Below, one piece after another: positions 25,816 through 26,708 of a DNA stretch of 26,708 nt. How positions within the stretch are numbered: position 1 is the first letter of the stretch; every line of letters begins with the position of its first letter. Made by a program: the position numbers and the translations under genes. The stretch covers positions 1 to 26,708 of the forward strand of contig JAGATU010000003.1 in the NCBI GenBank assembly GCA_017621115.1, given 5' to 3'. This DNA is from Lachnospiraceae bacterium (GTDB taxonomy: Bacteria > Bacillota_A > Clostridia > Lachnospirales > Lachnospiraceae). Under the pieces are notes generated by a model that saw nothing but the letters and a program-made list of their open reading frames with translations, had not been told where the DNA came from and did no database searches.

Positions 25816-26708
25816 TTAATTCTCGTCCTCAGCCTTAGCAGCGTCAGCATTGTATATGGTACGCTTTCTGGCCATAATATCGCTTTCGAGGTATTCGTCG
25901 TAGGTTGTAATCTTATCAACGATGGTTCCGTTTGGAAGAATCTCGATGATACGGTTAGCTGTTGTCTGAACTACCTGATGGTCGTGGCAGGAGAATAATT
26001 CAACGCCAGGGAATCTGATCATACCCTGGTTGAGGGCAGTAATGGATTCCATGTCTAAGTGGTTAGTAGGTTCATCAAAAATTAAACAGTTTGCTCCGGA
26101 AATCATCATCTTGGATAAGAGACAACGTACTTTTTCACCACCGGATAAAACTTTAACTTTTTTAACACCGTCATCACCGGCAAATAACATACGTCCTAAG
26201 AAACCACGTACATAAGTTACATCCTTAACAGGAGAGTAGCCGGTTAACCATTCTGTAATGGTGTAATCGTTATTAAACTCATCGGTATTGTCCTTCGGGA
26301 AGTAAGCCTGGGATGTAGTAACGCCCCATTTGTAGGTTCCTTCATCCGGCTCCATCTCGCCGACTAAAATCTTAAATAATGTAGTCTTTGCGATTTCGTT
26401 ACCGCCGACAAATGCAATTTTGTCATCATGTCCAACGATGAATGAAATATTATCGAGGACTTTTTCACCATTGATAGTCTTAGAAAGATTTTCAACGGTA
26501 AGAACTTCATTACCGATTTCGCGGTCAGGTCTAAAGTCAATGTAAGGATATTTACGGCTGGATGGCTTAATGGTATCCAACTCGATTTTTTCAAGAGCAC
26601 GTTTTCTGGAAGTCGCCTGTTTTGATTTGGAAGCGTTTGCAGAGAAACGGGAGATGAATTCCTGTAATTCCTTGATTTTTTCTTCCTTCTTTTTGTTGGC
26701 TTCTTTCA
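25816..26708 (-). CDS. ABC-F family ATPase, C-terminal part (5' end beyond window)
   Basis: Leftward gene that continues off the right edge; its 5' end is missing. The open frame runs to 26706, and the in-window part is the charged linker between the two ATPase domains (KKKEEKIKELQEF and ASKSKQATSRKRALEKIEL) followed by the second ATPase domain: Walker A-like GGNEIAKTT, signature LSGGEKVRC, Walker B NCLIFDEPTNHLD and a switch region CHDHQVV. No membrane segments, so it is an ABC-F translation-factor or antibiotic-protection type protein (YbiT/YkpA-like layout by linker and WGVTT/YFPKDN pattern). The Gly before Lys of Walker A is Ala. Subfamily assignment is uncertain. Confidence 0.92.
   Translation of the reverse strand, partial: KEANKKKEEKIKELQEFISRFSANASKSKQATSRKRALEKIELDTIKPSSRKYPYIDFRPDREIGNEVLTVENLSKTINGEKVLDNISFIVGHDDKIAFVGGNEIAKTTLFKILVGEMEPDEGTYKWGVTTSQAYFPKDNTDEFNNDYTITEWLTGYSPVKDVTYVRGFLGRMLFAGDDGVKKVKVLSGGEKVRCLLSKMMISGANCLIFDEPTNHLDMESITALNQGMIRFPGVELFSCHDHQVVQTTANRIIEILPNGTIVDKITTYDEYLESDIMARKRTIYNADAAKAEDEN

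Overview
The window looks like a chromosomal segment of a low-GC Firmicute, most likely a plant-polysaccharide-degrading Lachnospiraceae (Roseburia/Butyrivibrio-like). This is an inference from several things: AGGAGG-type ribosome binding sites, a large surface GH10 xylanase, an ECF riboflavin S component behind an FMN riboswitch, class-B pyrBI, a DUF5050 protein and a fused FolB-FolK. There is no phage, IS element, CRISPR array, rRNA or tRNA that I can support. Gene packing is dense, and nearly every convergent junction carries a strong hairpin that can work on both strands.

Left part (1-8560). A short C-terminal gene end is followed by a hairpin terminator. A leftward SDR oxidoreductase and a rightward 1165-residue xylanase diverge across a 221-bp gap that holds a good promoter for the SDR gene and a LacI/CcpA-type palindrome. 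Enolase follows the xylanase. The leftward pair ribU plus a flavin-type (PNPOx-like) gene lies behind a complete FMN riboswitch with a consensus promoter and a candidate transcription terminator. A rightward ArsP_2-type metal permease diverges from it.

Middle part (8560-15860). Leftward genes are pyrB-pyrI and a nitroreductase with its own promoter. A PH-domain protein and a CmpB-like membrane protein converge. A compact folate operon follows: folC, folE, an HD hydrolase, folP and a folB-folK fusion. It provides GTP cyclohydrolase, aldolase, pyrophosphokinase, pteroate synthase and the FolC ligase. The only pterin-branch step with no standard enzyme here is removal of phosphates from dihydroneopterin triphosphate, and the HD hydrolase is a candidate for it.

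Right part (15860-26708). A leftward DUF5050 membrane-anchored propeller-like protein starts at TTG behind a perfect ribosome binding site. Next comes a rightward run of six close-packed genes: pheA, a DUF815 AAA+ ATPase, a Ppx/GppA-HD protein, ppk1, maf and a very acidic 86-residue protein. It ends in a 15-bp terminator. A leftward run (an ABC-F ATPase cut by the window edge, a PHP phosphoesterase and a Cof-type HAD phosphatase) closes the window.

I found no clearly new defence or mobile system. The best leads are the HD protein in the folate operon, the riboswitch coupling of riboflavin uptake to a flavoprotein, the DUF815/Ppx-HD/PPK cluster with an altered Ppx motif, and the operator between the xylanase and SDR genes.
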